Shown: positions 8,171 through 16,683 of the stretch, in pieces
Position numbering within the stretch: position 1 is the first letter of the stretch
Layout of the letters: each line of letters starts with the position of its first letter
NCBI GenBank assembly: GCA_002067365.1
Contig: MVRK01000135.1
Location: forward strand, 1-64,000
Length of the DNA: 64,000 nucleotides
Direction of reading: 5' to 3'
From: Methanosaeta sp. PtaU1.Bin060
GTDB taxonomy: Archaea > Halobacteriota > Methanosarcinia > Methanotrichales > Methanotrichaceae
Notes under the pieces: generated by a model
What the model was told of the DNA's origin: nothing
Databases searched by the model: none
What the model saw: only the letters and a program-made list of their open reading frames with translations
Made by a program: the position numbers and the translations under genes

Positions 8171-9625
8171 TTATTTAACTTTTCTGGAGGGCCAAAGCAG
8201 CTCATCCTGGGTATAGCTCCTCCCCAATTCCAGGGCTATCTCGGCCTTCTCCAGCTCGCGGCCCAGGTATCCTGCGTGGTCGAGCCTCGTGACCAGGCCC
8301 ATCTCTATCAGTGTGTTCAGGATCTCCCTCGCGCTCTTTCCTGCCACAGAAGCGCTCCTGTGGCGAGCTATGATGTGGTCGCCGGAGATTCTGATCCTGA
8401 AGCTGCCAGCCGGGTCCGCCTCGTATCTGTTTTCGGTCCTAGCCTCTATGAACAGCTTCGGCATCGCCTCTTCTGGCCTTCGCCTCTTCTCCTTCAGGAC
8501 GAGGAGGTCGATGCCCAGGTCTTTTGGCGGCGTCATCCTTTGTCTGGCAAGAAGCATCATCTCCGAGGCTACACGAAGCTCTCGCACGCTCCCCTTGGCC
8601 TTGGCGCTGTACTCTGGGGTGAAGAGGATGCTGGCCCCGACCTCGGCTCCCAGGGCCGCCAGAAGGGCATTTGCGCCCTGGCTGTCCGCATCCAGAAGCT
8701 CAGTCACATTGCCTATGCCGAAGAAGAGGGGGATATCCGGATAGCGCTCTTTGAAGCTCAGGTATCTCCCGAGGGAGGTGGCCAGACCCTGCTGTGGAGG
8801 CGCTAGCACTGGATCGGCTATTACTATTACTCCCATCTGCGTCGCTTTATTGATGTTCTCCTCCAGGCCGATTGAGCCAGGGCCAGGTATGATCACCGCA
8901 GGCACACCAGCCAGGGCCACAGCCTTGCCTGCGAGGGGCAGGTTCTCGGCGTTCAGGCTCAGGACCAGATCAGCTCCTGCCTCAAGGCCTGCGCTGATGA
9001 GATCGGGGCGGACTGCGTCGATGCTCACAGGCAAGGCTGTGGCCTCCTTCGCAGCCCTCACAGCTTCGGAGACCTGGGCCGGATTGGCATCGAGGGAGAG
9101 CCCCAGGTCGATCATGTCGGCGCCCTGCTCCTCATAGTAGTGAATCCTCATGGCGAGCATAGCGGCGGACATTCGCGTGGAATCCACGATCTCCGCCAGG
9201 ACCTTCATCCTGGATTCTTTTCCGATCTTTGTCCCTTTCACCTGCATCGCAGGCGCAGCATCCGCCTCCAGGCGCTCTATCTGGGCCAGGGCATCTCTAC
9301 GCATTCGATCATCCAGAAGAACGCAGGCTGGAGTTGTGCGCGATAGCTCGACCTCCCCCATATGGCGTAGCACCAAGCCGAGGTCGGCCGCATGCTTTGG
9401 CCCGAGCCGGATCTTCGTCTTCAAGGCCTTTTCCGCCTCGCCGAAATCCGCGGTGACGGCTCCTGGAATGAGGATCAGGTCGTAGCCTTTGGGCGCGGCT
9501 TCAAGAAGCATCTGGGGCGTGATGAAGGATGCGACGTCCACATCCAGGACCAGCACATCAACCTCCTTCGCAAAGGACCTCACAAGATCCTCGGCGAGCC
9601 TTCCCGTGACTGCGAGAACCTTCAT
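8171..9625 (-). CDS. dihydropteroate synthase-related protein
   Basis: A protein of about 484 aa with a TIM-barrel centre resembling the pterin-binding/DHPS fold. Visible parts are VLAEIVDSTRMSAAML, YYEEQGADMIDLGLSL, then LPVSIDAVRPDLISAGLEAG, LVLSLNAENL and PLFFGIGNVTELLDADSQG. It matches the archaeal DHPS-related family thought to act in tetrahydromethanopterin-type cofactor biosynthesis; the precise reaction is inferred. The N-terminal 150 residues are a separate alpha/beta domain (MKVLAVTGRLAEDLVRSFAK). This start was chosen because the family begins with MKVLxVTG; an 18-residue upstream extension is possible but unlikely. It lies 24 bases upstream of the 281-aa secreted protein on the same strand. 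Confidence 0.85.
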   Translation of the reverse strand: MKVLAVTGRLAEDLVRSFAKEVDVLVLDVDVASFITPQMLLEAAPKGYDLILIPGAVTADFGEAEKALKTKIRLGPKHAADLGLVLRHMGEVELSRTTPACVLLDDRMRRDALAQIERLEADAAPAMQVKGTKIGKESRMKVLAEIVDSTRMSAAMLAMRIHYYEEQGADMIDLGLSLDANPAQVSEAVRAAKEATALPVSIDAVRPDLISAGLEAGADLVLSLNAENLPLAGKAVALAGVPAVIIPGPGSIGLEENINKATQMGVIVIADPVLAPPQQGLATSLGRYLSFKERYPDIPLFFGIGNVTELLDADSQGANALLAALGAEVGASILFTPEYSAKAKGSVRELRVASEMMLLARQRMTPPKDLGIDLLVLKEKRRRPEEAMPKLFIEARTENRYEADPAGSFRIRISGDHIIARHRSASVAGKSAREILNTLIEMGLVTRLDHAGYLGRELEKAEIALELGRSYTQDELLWPSRKVK

Positions 9626-9768
9626 GGAAGGTAGATGCACCTCAGGGCTAAAAGATCTACCTGAGGACGAAGCTATCATTGAGGAAAAACAGGTCTGCGA
9701 TGAAAAGGGGGAGGGATGAAAATCGAGGGACGAGCCAGATTGCGATCCTGGCTCTGGGTGTTAGCGGC

Positions 9769-10176
9769 CTAGGCAGTGATCTTCGTCTTGGCTATGTACC
9801 TGATCAGATCCGGGCCGATCCTCGCCTTCTTCTGAATCTGGGTCGCGACATCGTCCGCGATTGCTCCATTGGCGGTCAAGTTGCGGATCTCCTCCATTGT
9901 GGCATCATCTATGGTGAAGTACTCGTCCAGGTCCTTTCTGTGGCCCCAAACATCGCCTTCCAGGAGATCTATCCCCTGCATATCCAGGAAGACCTGGATG
10001 GCATTCGACATAGTCTTGCGGTAGGAGGGTGGCACTTGGATCATTCGCAGCCTTGGACACCTCTGCATCAGGTTCAGGAAATCCACGTTGCTCGCCCTGA
10101 AGGCCAGATGGATCAGCTTCTCATTGGCGTTTAGATCCTTTATCTCGTTTCTTGCGCTGACGACTCTAAGTCTCAT
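9769..10176 (-). CDS. DUF1699-like methanogen protein
   Basis: The 135-aa product starts MRLRVVSARNEIKDL, continues VHLAFRAS-like (LIHLAFRASNVDFLNLMQRC), and then PRLRMIQVPPSYRKTMSNA. This looks like the DUF1699 family conserved in methanogenic archaea, whose function is unknown. An upstream extension to 10287 is possible but has poor composition. The middle contains an acidic segment (DVWGHRKDLDEYFTIDD) and the C-terminal third is helical. It is transcribed alone, toward the DHPS-related gene. Confidence 0.75.
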   Translation of the reverse strand: MRLRVVSARNEIKDLNANEKLIHLAFRASNVDFLNLMQRCPRLRMIQVPPSYRKTMSNAIQVFLDMQGIDLLEGDVWGHRKDLDEYFTIDDATMEEIRNLTANGAIADDVATQIQKKARIGPDLIRYIAKTKITA

Positions 10177-10397
10177 TTCGACACTCCAATGCTTCAAATG
10201 CCTTGATATTATTAATAGACACTTTCGCTGTACACTTCCGTACAAAACGCGTTCAGTAGGGCCAAAGAGGAATACAAAATAAATCAATGTGTATCCTCAT
10301 AAAACGGGCTTGATCGTTGCGATTGATAACGACTGTGCTCGGGACTCGCCGCATACCAACAAAAAATATAAAATCCATGGGGCCCGGATAGAGGTTA

Positions 10398-10430
10398 CGC
10401 GAAGTGATAACTGTTGAGATCCACTTCGCG
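10398..10430. repeat. perfect 9-bp inverted repeat (stem-loop)
   Basis: CGCGAAGTG at 10398-10406 is the exact reverse complement of CACTTCGCG at 10422-10430, with a 15-base loop. It stands isolated in the intergenic region upstream of the divergent DUF1699 gene and pycB. It could be a protein-binding site or a structured RNA element. Confidence 0.5.
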
Positions 10431-10617
10431 AATTGCTGATAACACTCTTTGCCGGTCTAGTAGCAATAATTGTTATAATATTAATAATCCTATTCATGGA
10501 GAAGATGGTCGCCGGCACGAAAGAAATCCCTCGATAAAATGCGATTTTTCTTTCGGCTATCATGGATCTGATAGGATATCATTGCGATCGATTCATTCGG
10601 ATAGTTCTAGGGCGATT

Positions 10618-10742
10618 AATCTGATGTGAGTCGCGAACAATGAATCTGATGTGAGTCGCGGACGATGAATCTGATGTGAGTCATGGACGATGAATCTGAT
10701 ATGAGTCGTGGACGATGAATCTGATGTGAGTCGCGGACAATC
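10618..10742. repeat. 25-bp tandem repeat, five copies
   Basis: Copies begin at 10618, 10643, 10668, 10693 and 10718. The unit has the core ATCTGATGTGAGTCGCGGAC, with a few substitutions between copies. Because 25 is not a multiple of three, the array is unlikely to be protein-coding. It lies about 360 bases before pycB. Confidence 0.9.
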
Positions 10743-10773
10743 TAATGAAATGCATTGACGATCTGATATTCTG

Positions 10774-10813
10774 CATGGATGATCTATGAATTTCATGGAT
10801 GATCTATGAAAGG
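10774..10813. repeat. 20-bp tandem repeat, two copies
   Basis: CATGGATGATCTATGAA occurs at 10774 and again at 10794, giving a period of 20. Weaker related sequence lies on both sides (CATTGACGATCTGA at 10753; CATGAGCGACC at 10814). The array probably belongs to the same decaying minisatellite tract as the 25-bp array. Confidence 0.6.
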
Positions 10814-10892
10814 CATGAGCGACCGATTGGGTTGAATCCTGATCCTATTAATGAAATCAATTTATAGATTATGCCCTATTATATTCCACCAA

Positions 10893-10903
10893 CTTTATAT
10901 AAG
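10893..10903 (+). promoter_or_regulatory. TATA box of pycB
   Basis: CTTTATATAAG is the best TATA match in the region. A start about 25 bases downstream would give a leader of roughly 175 nt before the pycB ATG. That leader contains the hairpin CGACCGG/CCGGTCG (10935-10941 with 10949-10955, 7-nt loop). Confidence 0.5.
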
Positions 10904-11098
10904 ATATCCGCGGTTCAGCTTGAGAATTAAGATCCGACCGGCCCAAATCCGGTCGATGCTTCGATCTCAACTGAAGTATTGCAAAGACTATACGGAGCCC
11001 AGATAGAGGGCTTCAGGCTGAGGAAGAATGTGCCATATGCGCTGGCTAACGGGTCAAAGGGGTTTTAAAGTAGAGGGACCAAATAGGAGAGGATCTTC

Positions 11099-12814
11099 AT
11101 GGTCAGGGTAAAGCTTACCGACACGGTTTTTAGGGATGCTCATCAATCTCTTTTGGCCACCAGGATGAGGACAAGGGACATGCTGCCCATAGCGGAGAAG
11201 ATGGACCAGGTCGGATTCTTCTCCGTCGAGATGTGGGGCGGTGCCACCTTCGATACGTGCATACGTTTTCTGAACGAGGACCCCTGGGAGCGCTTGCGAG
11301 CATTGAAGAAGGCCATGCCTGAAACTCCAATGCAGATGCTGCTGCGCGGGCAGAACCTGGTCGGATACAGGCATTACGCCGATGACGTCGTGGACAGATT
11401 CGTGGAGAAGGCAGCGAAGAACGGCGTGGACATATTCAGGATCTTCGATGCCGTGAACGACATCCGCAATATGGAGCGCTCGATCGCTGCAGCCAAGAGA
11501 ATGGAGAAGCACGTCCAGGGTGGAATCAGCTACACCATAAGTCCCGTCCACTCCATCGACCAGTTTGCCGATTTTGCCGTGCAGCTTGCGCAGCTGGGCT
11601 GCGATTCCATCTGCATCAAGGACATGGCCGGGCTGATAACTCCACAGAATGCCTATGACCTGATCCGAGCCATCAAGAAGGAGGTTAACCTGCCCATAAA
11701 TCTTCACACTCACTGCACCAGCGGCATGGCGCAGATGAGCTACTTCCACGCTGTCGAGGCTGGTGTGGACATCCTGGACACCGCCATGTCACCCCTTTCT
11801 GGCGGCACATCTCAGCCCGCCACAGAAAGCCTTGTGGCCTCTTTGCAGGGCACGCCCTACGATACCGGCCTCGATCTGGAGCTTCTGACGGAGATCAAGA
11901 GGTACTTCGAGAAGCTCATGGATATTTACGCCCCTGTCTTCAACCCCATCTTGGCTCGTGTGGACACCAATGTCCTGATCTACCAGGTCCCTGGTGGCAT
12001 GCTCTCCAACCTGGTCTCTCAGCTCATTGAGCAGAAGGCCATGGACAAATGGGATGATGTCTTGGCGGAGGTGCCGAGGGTGAGGAAGGACCTGGGATAT
12101 CCGCCTCTGGTGACCCCAACAAGCCAGATCGTGGGCACCCAGGCAGTCCTGAATGTCATCACAGGAGACCGCTATAAGATGGTCCCAAAGGAGGTCAAGG
12201 ACTATGTCAAGGGCCTCTATGGAAAGCCGCCTGCCATGATCGATCCCAAGGTGAGGCTCAAGGTTCTCTGCGACGAAGAGCCCATCACAGTGCGGCCTGC
12301 GGATCTGTTGCCTTCCGAATACGAGAGCGCCAAGAAGGCCCTCGATGCCCACGGGCTGGCCAAAAAGGAGGAGGACTACCTGACATATGTCCTCTATCCG
12401 CAGGTGGCTCTCAAGTTCCTGCAGGGAACAGCCGTCGAGGAGCCATTGGAGAAGAAGAAGCCTGCCGCGCAGGCGACGGCATCCATGATGCCCTCTGCAT
12501 CAGAGCCGATGGCCTTCAACATAGAGGTGGACGGAGATGCATACCTCGTCAAGGTGGCTCCTGCTGGCATGACCATCCAGGAGGCTCAGCCGAAAGCTCC
12601 GACAGACGGCGTAACAGTGCCCATGCAGGGCGTTGTGATGAGGTACAAGGTGAAGAAAGGGGACAAGGTCTCCAAGGGAGACGCCATTGCCGTTCTTGAG
12701 GCCATGAAGATGGAGCAGAATATCCTCGCGAACAAGGACGGGTCAGTCAAGGAGATCTACGTCAAAGAGGGCACGACTGTCGCTCCGGGCGATGTCCTGA
12801 TGGCGATTGAGTGA
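11099..12814 (+). CDS. pycB: pyruvate carboxylase subunit B (biotin carboxyl carrier/carboxyltransferase)
   Basis: This 571-aa subunit transfers carboxyl from biotin to pyruvate, making oxaloacetate for the incomplete TCA pathway. The N-terminal HMGL-like TIM barrel shows TDTVFRDAHQSLLATRMRT and the metal-binding NLHTHCTSGMAQMSY. A conserved carboxylase domain follows. After a Pro/Ala-rich linker (KKPAAQATASMM) comes the biotinyl domain, with Lys537 in VLEAMKMEQN as the biotin attachment site. Methanogens encode the biotin carboxylase (PycA) separately; it is not beside this gene. The start ATG follows GGAGAGGATCTTC. Oxaloacetate decarboxylase alpha is the alternative, but the methanogen context favours PycB. 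Confidence 0.95.
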   Translation: MVRVKLTDTVFRDAHQSLLATRMRTRDMLPIAEKMDQVGFFSVEMWGGATFDTCIRFLNEDPWERLRALKKAMPETPMQMLLRGQNLVGYRHYADDVVDRFVEKAAKNGVDIFRIFDAVNDIRNMERSIAAAKRMEKHVQGGISYTISPVHSIDQFADFAVQLAQLGCDSICIKDMAGLITPQNAYDLIRAIKKEVNLPINLHTHCTSGMAQMSYFHAVEAGVDILDTAMSPLSGGTSQPATESLVASLQGTPYDTGLDLELLTEIKRYFEKLMDIYAPVFNPILARVDTNVLIYQVPGGMLSNLVSQLIEQKAMDKWDDVLAEVPRVRKDLGYPPLVTPTSQIVGTQAVLNVITGDRYKMVPKEVKDYVKGLYGKPPAMIDPKVRLKVLCDEEPITVRPADLLPSEYESAKKALDAHGLAKKEEDYLTYVLYPQVALKFLQGTAVEEPLEKKKPAAQATASMMPSASEPMAFNIEVDGDAYLVKVAPAGMTIQEAQPKAPTDGVTVPMQGVVMRYKVKKGDKVSKGDAIAVLEAMKMEQNILANKDGSVKEIYVKEGTTVAPGDVLMAIE

Positions 12815-12873
12815 GCATTGGCGGGCGCGTCAAAGAGCGGAAGCATTTCAGTCAAGAATAGGAGCAATCGAAG

Positions 12874-13749
12874 GTGTCAGTAAAGAGAGAACAGGTGCTC
12901 ATCGAGGCTCTGCCTTACCTCCTTGAGTTCAACGACTCGATCATGGTCTTCAAGATAGGCGGCTCGATCATGTCCGACCGCACCGTCCTGGAGGATTTCG
13001 TCCAGGATGTGGTGCTTCTCAGGTTCATAGGGATTCATCCCATCATTGTTCACGGGGGCGGCCCCGAGATCTCCGAGGCGATGGAGAGGTTCGGCAAGAA
13101 GGCCGAGTTCGTGGGAGGGCTGCGCGTCACCGACAAAGAGACCCTGAACATCGCTCGCATGGTATTGCTCGGCAACATAAATGCGGAGTTGGTCAGCCTC
13201 ATCGGCAAGTACGGGGGCAAGGGCATCGGCCTCTCGGGTCAGGATGGGATGTTCCTCAAGGCGAGAAAGAAGCCGCCCGTGAAGATCCAGGGCAAAGAGC
13301 CGGTGGACCTCGGATTTGTGGGGGATGTGGAGAGGGTGGACCCTGAGGTTCTCATGATCATGGCGGGAAAGGGCTATATTCCTGTGATCTCGCCCATCGC
13401 CACGGATGATCAAGGCAACAACCTGAATGTGAATGCCGACACCGCGGCAGGGGCCGTGGCAACAGCCATGCGCGCCAAGAAGTTCTTCTCCATCACTGAT
13501 GTGGAGGGCGTGAGGATGAACCCCGACGACCCATCCAGCGTTATCTCCGAGTTTCCTGTATCTGATTTCGAGCGCCTGGTCCAGGAGGGTATCATCAAAG
13601 GTGGCATGATCCCGAAGGTCGAAGCATGCGTGCGAGTCGTGCAGGGCGGCGTCGAGAAGGCCCACATCATCGATGGCCGGAAACATCATGCCATCCTCCT
13701 GGAGCTTCTCACGAACGAGGGCGTTGGCACCATGATCAGCAGGAGCTAA
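12874..13749 (+). CDS. argB: acetylglutamate kinase
   Basis: This 291-aa amino acid kinase carries out the second step of arginine biosynthesis. It shows FKIGGSIMSD (phosphate loop), the substrate-binding IHPIIVHGGGPEISEAMERF, then FVGGLRVTDKETLNIARMVL, NINAELVSLIGKYGGKGIGL, and NADTAAGAVATAM with the ATP-binding region (FFSITDVEGV). The C-terminal HAILLELLTNEGVGTMI is complete. A GTG start is used, with GGAG 12 bases upstream. It follows pycB by 59 bases and may be co-transcribed. A hairpin (13775-13791) lies just beyond the stop. Confidence 0.95.
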   Translation: MSVKREQVLIEALPYLLEFNDSIMVFKIGGSIMSDRTVLEDFVQDVVLLRFIGIHPIIVHGGGPEISEAMERFGKKAEFVGGLRVTDKETLNIARMVLLGNINAELVSLIGKYGGKGIGLSGQDGMFLKARKKPPVKIQGKEPVDLGFVGDVERVDPEVLMIMAGKGYIPVISPIATDDQGNNLNVNADTAAGAVATAMRAKKFFSITDVEGVRMNPDDPSSVISEFPVSDFERLVQEGIIKGGMIPKVEACVRVVQGGVEKAHIIDGRKHHAILLELLTNEGVGTMISRS

Positions 13750-13774
13750 ACTGCAAAGATCAAGATAGAAAGAG

Positions 13775-13791
13775 CCGCAGCTCAGCTGCGG
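13775..13791 (+). terminator. GC hairpin after argB
   Basis: CCGCAG / CTGCGG form a 6-bp stem with loop CTCAG, 26 bases past the argB stop. No T-run follows directly, so its role as a terminator is tentative. Confidence 0.35.
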
Positions 13792-13902
13792 GAAGAAGGC
13801 CGATGGCATCCAGATGAAAAAGCGACTGCGAGAAGGCCCAGCCAGGGGCTGGACCCCCAAGACATCCTCAAGCCTCGGCCGCGATTTCTTAAGTTTAAGT
13901 CC

Positions 13903-14265
13903 TCAAAGCTGGGGCCATTTGGGCATGTTGGGCTGATCGTAGGCCCAGAATGTGCCGTACCAGGCATCGACACCGAAGTGCCCGTCCACACATGGGTACT
14001 TGACTGAGGGACATACGCACTTATTTGGCGGACAGCATTCTTTGACGCACTTTACGACCTTAATTGGCGGCGGACCGATTGTGACGTTGCTCGCCTCGCT
14101 TCCAACAATTTCGAAATCTATTGGCACATCAAAGGCGGTGTTGACCTCTGCGTGATCTACCTTGCTGCCGACGATGTCCACACCTATCGATCTGGCCCCG
14201 CCAAAAGCGCAGGCTGTCGATGCCAGGAGCATCAGGGCCAAAGCCATGATCATTGCTACTCTCAA
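13903..14265 (-). CDS. secreted Cys-rich protein, paralog A
   Basis: A 120-aa protein that starts at TTG (good GGAGGGGAT Shine-Dalgarno six bases before) with a clear signal peptide (MIMALALMLLASTACAFGG). The mature part carries two copies of a short motif: RSIGVDIVGSKVDHAE and then VPIDFEIVGSEASNVTIG. A cysteine cluster follows (KCVKECCPPNKCVCP ... YPCVDG), and the C-terminus is rich in Trp/Tyr. It is clearly homologous to the neighbouring gene at 14437-14877, which has the same start type, signal, doubled motif and Cys cluster, so the pair arose by duplication. No known family is recognised. It is likely an exported, disulfide- or metal-binding envelope protein. Confidence 0.75.
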   Translation of the reverse strand: MRVAMIMALALMLLASTACAFGGARSIGVDIVGSKVDHAEVNTAFDVPIDFEIVGSEASNVTIGPPPIKVVKCVKECCPPNKCVCPSVKYPCVDGHFGVDAWYGTFWAYDQPNMPKWPQL

Positions 14266-14298
14266 CGTTTATCCCCTCCGATATTTCACAATTACATT

Positions 14299-14312
14299 GA
14301 TTTTATATATAC
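14299..14312 (-). promoter_or_regulatory. TATA box of secreted Cys-rich paralog A
   Basis: The minus strand reads TATATATAAAATC about 35 bases before the TTG start, with GGAGGGGAT between. This is a well-placed archaeal promoter and ribosome binding site. Confidence 0.5.
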
Positions 14313-14436
14313 TGATGGTAGAAAAAACTTTCGGCTCGGCCGGGATGAGCTTGACTTAGTTGATCTTCTCGCCTTCGGATGAGCAGTGGCGAGGAATTGA
14401 GGGAAATCTCCATCCTCGCCAGAGCCTGGAGATCAT

Positions 14437-14877
14437 CTAGGTTTCCGTCATTCCGCCGCTCATGCCCAGAGCCAGTGTCCCTGTCTGCATGCCTTGATAT
14501 CTGTCGCAGGAATAAAAGGGCCTGTTGTATCTTGTCGGAATATAAGAGCTCCAGGGGTAAGCAAGAGGTCTCCCGAAGTCATCCCATGGAGTGGTATAAT
14601 CGCAGCCGCAGGGAGAGGAGCAGATGTAGCAGTCCGGATCGCATCCGCCTCTGCACCTTGAAACCACTTCCTTGCATTCCGGATAACCGATCTGAATATT
14701 CTCAGCCTTGCTCCCGATGATTTCCAGGTCTATTGGTACCTGGCCAGGTGAGAAGATCGTAGTGTTGTTCGCTTTGCTTCCGATTATGTCCAGGCTTATT
14801 GAGCCCCGCCCTCCCATCGCACTTGCGAGAGAAGCCAATAGCACGAGCATCACGACAGATGCCGCCAATATCCTCAA
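14437..14877 (-). CDS. secreted Cys-rich protein, paralog B
   Basis: A 146-aa protein with a TTG start preceded by a purine-rich AAAGG. It has a signal peptide (VVMLVLLASLASAMGG), the duplicated motif (GSISLDIIGSKANNTT, then VPIDLEIIGSKAENIQIG), and an extended Cys cluster (ECKEVVSRCRGGCDPDCYIC, then SSPCGCDYTTPW). The C-terminus is rich in Tyr, Pro and Gly. Alignment with paralog A runs from the signal cleavage site through the first cysteines. I know of no described family. Two tandem copies suggest dosage or division of labour in the cell envelope. Confidence 0.75.
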   Translation of the reverse strand: MRILAASVVMLVLLASLASAMGGRGSISLDIIGSKANNTTIFSPGQVPIDLEIIGSKAENIQIGYPECKEVVSRCRGGCDPDCYICSSPCGCDYTTPWDDFGRPLAYPWSSYIPTRYNRPFYSCDRYQGMQTGTLALGMSGGMTET

Positions 14878-15007
14878 CCTTTCGCCCCCTTTTATAATTA
14901 GGTCTATTAAAATGTACTTGGAGTAGAAATACCTTTTGTTTCATGAAGAATTTGATGAGCTGCCAGTGAGCGCAAACCGTAATATCTAATTGTGCCAAAG
15001 GAAATTT

Positions 15008-15910
15008 ATGAGACTCATTTATGTGGCTGGAAAGGGGGGCGTGGGAAAGAGCGTCTGCTCTGCGGCCACCGGCATCTGGACAGCCGACTCTGGAAAAGAG
15101 ACCCTGGCCTTCTCCATGGACCCTGCCCATTCCCTCTCGGACATCTTCGACGTGGAGATCGGAAGTCATCCCAGGAAGATCCGCGAACATCTCTTCGCCT
15201 ATGAGCCCGACCTCGAGGAGGAGGCGAGAGGCTTCTACCACAGGTACAAGAACATCCTCACTGCGCTCTTCGGCCTCTTCGAGGTGGAGGTCGATCCAAA
15301 GGATTTCGGCCATATGCCCGGAGTCACAGAGCTCATCTTCATGGACAAGCTCAACGACATCTACGTCGAGAAGAAGTACGATTTCGTCGTCATAGATTCC
15401 GCTCCAACGGCGATGGTTCTGCCTCTGCTGCAGCTTCCCTCCATCACCACAAGCTTTGTCACGAGGGTGCTGGGGATGCGAAATAAATGGATTGGTGTCT
15501 TGAACCTTCTGGAATCCGGCTTTGGCGATTCGATTCTGAAGGAGATCAGGGCCATGAGGGTCAAGGCTGAGACCATGAGAAACGCCCTCATAGATCCTAA
15601 AACCGCATCTATAACTGTGGTGACGATTCCTGAGAAGGCAGCAGTTGAGGAGAGCCGCCGTCTGATAGAGACAGTTGAGGCTCATGGGGTTTATGTGGAC
15701 TCGATAGTGATCAATCATGTCATAAAGGAGTGCACCTGCAGCTTCTGCCAGCGCAAGATCGCATCCCAGACGACCTACATCCGGGACCTTCAGAGAAGGT
15801 ATGCGGGCAAGCATATCGCCGTCCTTCCTGATTATGGTGGCGAGGTCAAAGGGGATGGGCTTCGTCAGGTGGCTGAGGATCTTTACGGCAAGCAACAGCT
15901 GGTGATCTGA
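15008..15910 (+). CDS. Get3/ArsA-type ATPase
   Basis: This ~300-aa SIMIBI ATPase carries the deviant Walker A motif VAGKGGVGKSVCSAAT, the switch region SMDPAHSLSDIFDVEIG, and IDSAPTAMVLPLLQLPS. Near the C-terminus is a CxxC motif (CTCSFCQRKIASQT), as in the zinc-linked Get3 dimer. Eukaryotic Get3 inserts tail-anchored membrane proteins, and archaeal Get3 homologues are believed to do likewise; an arsenite-pump role is less likely without an arsB gene nearby. The ATG at 15008 is preceded by GGAAATTT and starts at the conserved LIYVAGKGG strand. A start 18 bases earlier is possible. Confidence 0.9.
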   Translation: MRLIYVAGKGGVGKSVCSAATGIWTADSGKETLAFSMDPAHSLSDIFDVEIGSHPRKIREHLFAYEPDLEEEARGFYHRYKNILTALFGLFEVEVDPKDFGHMPGVTELIFMDKLNDIYVEKKYDFVVIDSAPTAMVLPLLQLPSITTSFVTRVLGMRNKWIGVLNLLESGFGDSILKEIRAMRVKAETMRNALIDPKTASITVVTIPEKAAVEESRRLIETVEAHGVYVDSIVINHVIKECTCSFCQRKIASQTTYIRDLQRRYAGKHIAVLPDYGGEVKGDGLRQVAEDLYGKQQLVI

Positions 15911-15946
15911 GGATCTATTTATCCATGAATGGCCAAGGAATGGTGT

Positions 15947-16363
15947 ATGCCCATTCTAAGAGATGACGAGGAGATCAAGAGCGCCCTGAAGGACTGCAAG
16001 ACCATCTGCGTCGTCGGAATATCTCCCGAGCCTGACCGGCCCAGCCATTTCGTCTCGGATGTGCTGCAGAGCCGAGGCTTCAAGCTCTGCTTCGTGAACC
16101 CGAGATACGAGGGGCAGACGATCCTAGGCGAGAGGGTCTACGCCTCGATAGGGGAGATCCCCGAGGAGATCGACATCGTGGATGTCTTCCGCAGGCCCTC
16201 GACTGTCCCTGAGCTGGCCGAGGAGGCGAGGAAGAAGGGCTTCAAGACCTTCTGGATGCAGCCGGGAACCGAGAATATCGAAGTGGTGAGGCAGCTCGAT
16301 CTAGAGGGCTACAACGTCGTATATGGCAGGTGCGCCAAGGTCGAGTCGATGAGGCTTCTTTGA
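15947..16363 (+). CDS. CoA-binding domain protein (YccU-like)
   Basis: A ~138-aa single Rossmann domain of the CoA-binding family: TICVVGISPEPDRPSHFVSD (glycine-rich loop), the strand FVNPRYEGQTILGERVYASI, EIDIVDVFRRPSTVPELAEE, and FWMQPGTENIEVVRQ, which lies where the family has a conserved cysteine-containing loop near the C-terminus (here GRCAKVESMRL). The molecular role is not known beyond CoA or nucleotide binding. The chosen ATG has AAGGA six bases before it; an ATG 18 bases upstream (15929) is also in frame. It follows the Get3-like gene by about 36 bases on the same strand, so an operon is likely. Confidence 0.85.
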   Translation: MPILRDDEEIKSALKDCKTICVVGISPEPDRPSHFVSDVLQSRGFKLCFVNPRYEGQTILGERVYASIGEIPEEIDIVDVFRRPSTVPELAEEARKKGFKTFWMQPGTENIEVVRQLDLEGYNVVYGRCAKVESMRLL

Positions 16364-16683
16364 GATTGATGCCTCTATACTTGATTGATGCATCTTTACT
16401 TTCTTGATCTTCCAATCGGCAGATCGATTTCTCTGATCTCGGCTGTTATAGTTGGGGATATGAGAGAGAAATGGCAAACAGCTCGTCGTGCGACTCCATC
16501 AGGCCTGCCGATCATGAGGGCCAGGCTGATCCATGGAGATAGCTGAGATGCGGCAAGGAATGCGATGGTACTTTTTGATATTCCAATTTGATATAGACCT
16601 TGATTCATCGCTTTTAAAAATATTTTGGACATCAATATTTTTTTAGCAAAAGCTAAATAGCCCGCCAGGCAGTACCCTCATCG
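16364..16683. other. intergenic, AT-rich, promoter region of the prenyl synthase gene
   Basis: No supported gene. AT-rich blocks near 16610-16650 (TTTTAAAAATATTTT, then ATATTTTTTTAGC) provide promoter elements for the downstream prenyl synthase and possibly a terminator for the gene at left. Confidence 0.4.

Larger units (their letters stand above)
10177..11098. other. long repeat-rich intergenic region between DUF1699 and pycB
   Basis: About 920 bases without a convincing gene. From left to right it contains the divergent promoter region of the DUF1699 gene, a perfect inverted repeat (10398-10430), a five-copy 25-bp tandem array (10618-10742), a two-copy 20-bp repeat (10774-10813), and a TATA box with a long leader leading to pycB. 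The leader itself contains a 7-bp GC-rich hairpin and a 45-codon frame without a start codon (10931-11068) that may be a gene remnant. Confidence 0.6.

Noticed and set aside
10593-10796. 67-aa minus-strand frame across the 25-bp repeats
   Set aside because: A 25-bp period breaks the reading-frame phase between copies, so the repeating peptide is an artefact of low complexity rather than a coding repeat.
12877-13860. 327-aa minus-strand frame
   Set aside because: It is the antisense shadow of argB, which has clear kinase motifs on the plus strand.
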